Positions 7,144-7,676 of a DNA stretch of 7,676 bases are shown piece after piece. Each line of letters begins with the position of its first letter. Positions within the stretch are counted from its first letter, which is position 1. Under the pieces are notes generated by a model. It ran no database searches. It saw only the letters and a list, made by a program, of their open reading frames with translations, and had not been told where the DNA came from. The position numbers and the translations under genes were made by a program. This DNA comes from Ignavibacteria bacterium (GTDB lineage: Bacteria; Bacteroidota; Ignavibacteria; Ignavibacteriales; Melioribacteraceae), in assembly GCA_011049495.1 (NCBI GenBank), contig DSBF01000545.1, positions 1 through 7,676 of the forward strand, given 5' to 3'.

Positions 7144-7168
7144 GCGACGACATCCGGAGTCGTCCCGC
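7144..7168. promoter_or_regulatory. Dyad overlapping the -35 region, possible operator
   Basis: GACGAC (7146-7151) and GTCGTC (7159-7164) form a perfect 6-bp inverted repeat around ATCCGGA, whose core TCCGGA is itself palindromic. A further GC pair of bases (7144-7145 with 7167-7168) can extend the stem past a 2-nt bulge. The dyad covers the position where the -35 element of the putative promoter would lie, so a repressor or activator site is possible. It could equally be the end of the neighbouring palindromic repeat. No T-run follows it on either strand, so it is not an obvious terminator. Confidence 0.35.
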
Positions 7169-7176
7169 ACTCAAAT
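7165..7176 (-). repeat. Partial third copy of the palindromic repeat (12-bp core)
   Basis: CCGCACTCAAAT here is the exact reverse complement of ATTTGAGTGCGG at 7248-7259. The two arms lie 71 nt apart. The core includes the GCACTCAA block shared by the two fuller repeat copies on the right, but the GGGGTCAGGTTC block is missing. It lies directly upstream of the dyad and putative operon promoter. It may be a decayed copy or the outer arm of one long hairpin spanning 7165-7259. Confidence 0.45.
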
Positions 7177-7220
7177 TTATTTCCTCACGATAAAATCAGA
7201 TTAGTATCTCTTATTCATCA

Positions 7221-7538
7221 TTAACTCACATGGGGACACTCATCATTATTTGAGTGCGGTGAACCTGACCCCATAAAAATCAAGTGTCCCAGGGACACAA
7301 GGCCCAGGGTGTAGATCAACAGGCGCAGCAGGGTGATCTTTTTCCCCGGAAGCAGAGCTGCCGCCCCGGCGTTGAGGAGCACCAGGATGGAAAATAAGCG
7401 GATCACGAGAAGGCCGTTCTCATTCACCGGAGGGTTCTCCATGCCGTATTCGTTATGCACAGGGCTTGCCAAGAGGCTGATCAAAGTGAAAAACACACAA
7501 CAGACAAACATCAGGATCAGAACGATTTTTGTTTTCAT
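7221..7538 (-). CDS. Small hypothetical membrane protein with a repeat-derived C-terminus
   Basis: I do not recognise this 105-residue protein. It has three likely membrane segments, at about residues 5-25, 43-63 and 70-89, joined by a polar loop (26-42) rich in Asn, Glu and Pro and a short PGKK turn (64-67). The first segment could also be an uncleaved signal sequence. A good ribosome binding site, AAGGAG, lies 5 nt before the ATG, which supports real translation. The codons from about residue 81 onward lie inside a palindromic repeat copy (7232-7298), including the whole tail after Met89. The C-terminus was therefore probably created or replaced by repeat insertion, and the ancestral protein may have been longer or different. 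G+C content is near 60 % or more in its body, unlike the AT-rich operon. It has no evident link to polysaccharide synthesis. It could be a decaying gene. Confidence 0.5.
   Translation of the reverse strand: MKTKIVLILMFVCCVFFTLISLLASPVHNEYGMENPPVNENGLLVIRLFSILVLLNAGAAALLPGKKITLLRLLIYTLGLVSLGHLIFMGSGSPHSNNDECPHVS
7232..7298 (-). repeat. Palindromic REP/MITE-like repeat, left copy
   Basis: Three nested dyads are visible. GGGACACT (7233-7240) pairs with AGTGTCCC (7283-7290). CACTCA (7237-7242) pairs with TGAGTG (7251-7256). GTGTCCC (7284-7290) pairs with GGGACAC (7292-7298) around one base. Read on the minus strand it contains GGGGTCAGGTTC (7272-7261) and GCACTCAA (7257-7250), the same two blocks in the same order and near-same spacing as the right copy. 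On the minus strand the GTGTCCC hairpin is followed by TTGATTTTTA, so it could act as a weak terminator. However, it lies inside the small membrane ORF. The style recalls repeats mobilised by RAYT/IS200-type transposases; no such gene is in the window. Confidence 0.65.
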
Positions 7539-7553
7539 TTATTCTCCTTGAGT

Positions 7554-7618
7554 AGGGGTCAGGTTCCAGCACTCAACTCAGAAGAGCTGAGTGCTGGATG
7601 AATCAAGACCTGACCCCT
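7554..7618 (+). repeat. Palindromic REP/MITE-like repeat, right copy (two-part hairpin)
   Basis: An outer stem of 11 perfect pairs joins AGGGGTCAGGT (7554-7564) to ACCTGACCCCT (7608-7618). Immediately inside is a second perfect 11-bp stem, TCCAGCACTCA (7565-7575) with TGAGTGCTGGA (7588-7598). It is capped by a further CTC/GAG helix and an AGAA loop. The only asymmetry is a 9-nt bulge at 7599-7607. GGGGTCAGGTTC (7555-7566) is the exact inverted match of 7261-7272, so the right and left copies flank the small membrane gene in opposite orientation. It lies just upstream of that gene's ribosome binding site, and a hairpin there could affect its transcript. Confidence 0.7.
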
Positions 7619-7676
7619 TTCAAGCCTGCTCCTTGCACAGGCTACCGACTTCTGGCTGCGCCTGTGATATTATCGG

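Noticed and set aside
7284..7298. Rho-independent terminator on the minus strand (GTGTCCC hairpin followed by a T-rich run)
   Set aside because: The stem is short, the T-run is interrupted, and it falls inside an open reading frame and a repeat family. I note it only within the repeat entry.
7619..7676. Minus-strand frame open to the window edge, ending ...SLCKEQA before a TGA at 7621-7619, as a possible C-terminus of an upstream gene
   Set aside because: Only 18 codons are visible and none match a family I know. A 6-bp dyad (AGCCTG/CAGGCT, 7623-7643) in the same stretch suggests it may be repeat DNA. It cannot be supported without more sequence.

Overview
The window carries the downstream part of a bacterial surface-polysaccharide (O-antigen or capsule) gene cluster. 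Its genes form one tightly packed operon on the minus strand, read from about 7.1 kb down to position 1, where the last gene runs off the edge. In order of transcription they are: an RmlC-like cupin sugar epimerase; a WbuB-type GT4 glycosyltransferase; a CapE/FnlA/WbjB-type UDP-GlcNAc 4,6-dehydratase/5-epimerase; a GalE-like NAD-dependent nucleotide-sugar epimerase; an RmlD-type 4-reductase; a non-hydrolysing WecB-fold UDP-sugar 2-epimerase of the CapG/FnlC branch; a second GT4 glycosyltransferase; and the N-terminal part of a polytopic membrane protein that is probably the Wzy polymerase. Junctions are 1- to 4-nt overlaps or gaps of 2 to 20 nt.

The dehydratase, reductase and 2-epimerase form the conserved three-enzyme route from UDP-GlcNAc to a UDP-2-acetamido-2,6-dideoxy-L-hexose. 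The reductase is a stand-alone RmlD-like protein with no fused cupin domain. This resembles the WbvB/WbvR/WbvD (FnlA/QnlA/QnlB) route to UDP-L-RhaNAc and UDP-L-QuiNAc more than the CapE/CapF/CapG route to UDP-L-FucNAc. However, a separate cupin epimerase in the same operon could supply the epimerase half of a split CapF, so the exact sugar is left open. The WbuB-type enzyme is the likely transferase for that sugar. The GalE-like enzyme probably makes a second precursor such as UDP-Gal or UDP-GalNAc.

Base composition changes sharply along the window. Sampled lines are about 18-37 % G+C at the left end (membrane protein) and 60-67 % in the cupin gene and the small ORF on the right. This suggests an AT-rich cassette acquired beside more GC-rich DNA. 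No marker gene identifies the organism. The pathway and the repeat type suggest a bacterium, possibly a free-living Gram-negative, but this is weak.

The right end (7096-7676) lies outside the pathway. It holds a likely extended -10 promoter for the operon, a dyad overlapping its -35 region, a small three-helix membrane ORF, and two or three copies of a palindromic GGGGTCAGGTTC / GCACTCAA repeat of the REP/MITE kind. One copy supplies the C-terminal end of the small ORF. I see no RNA genes, CRISPR arrays, complete insertion sequences or integrases. The window is best described as a recognisable sugar cassette with some unusual details rather than a wholly new system.
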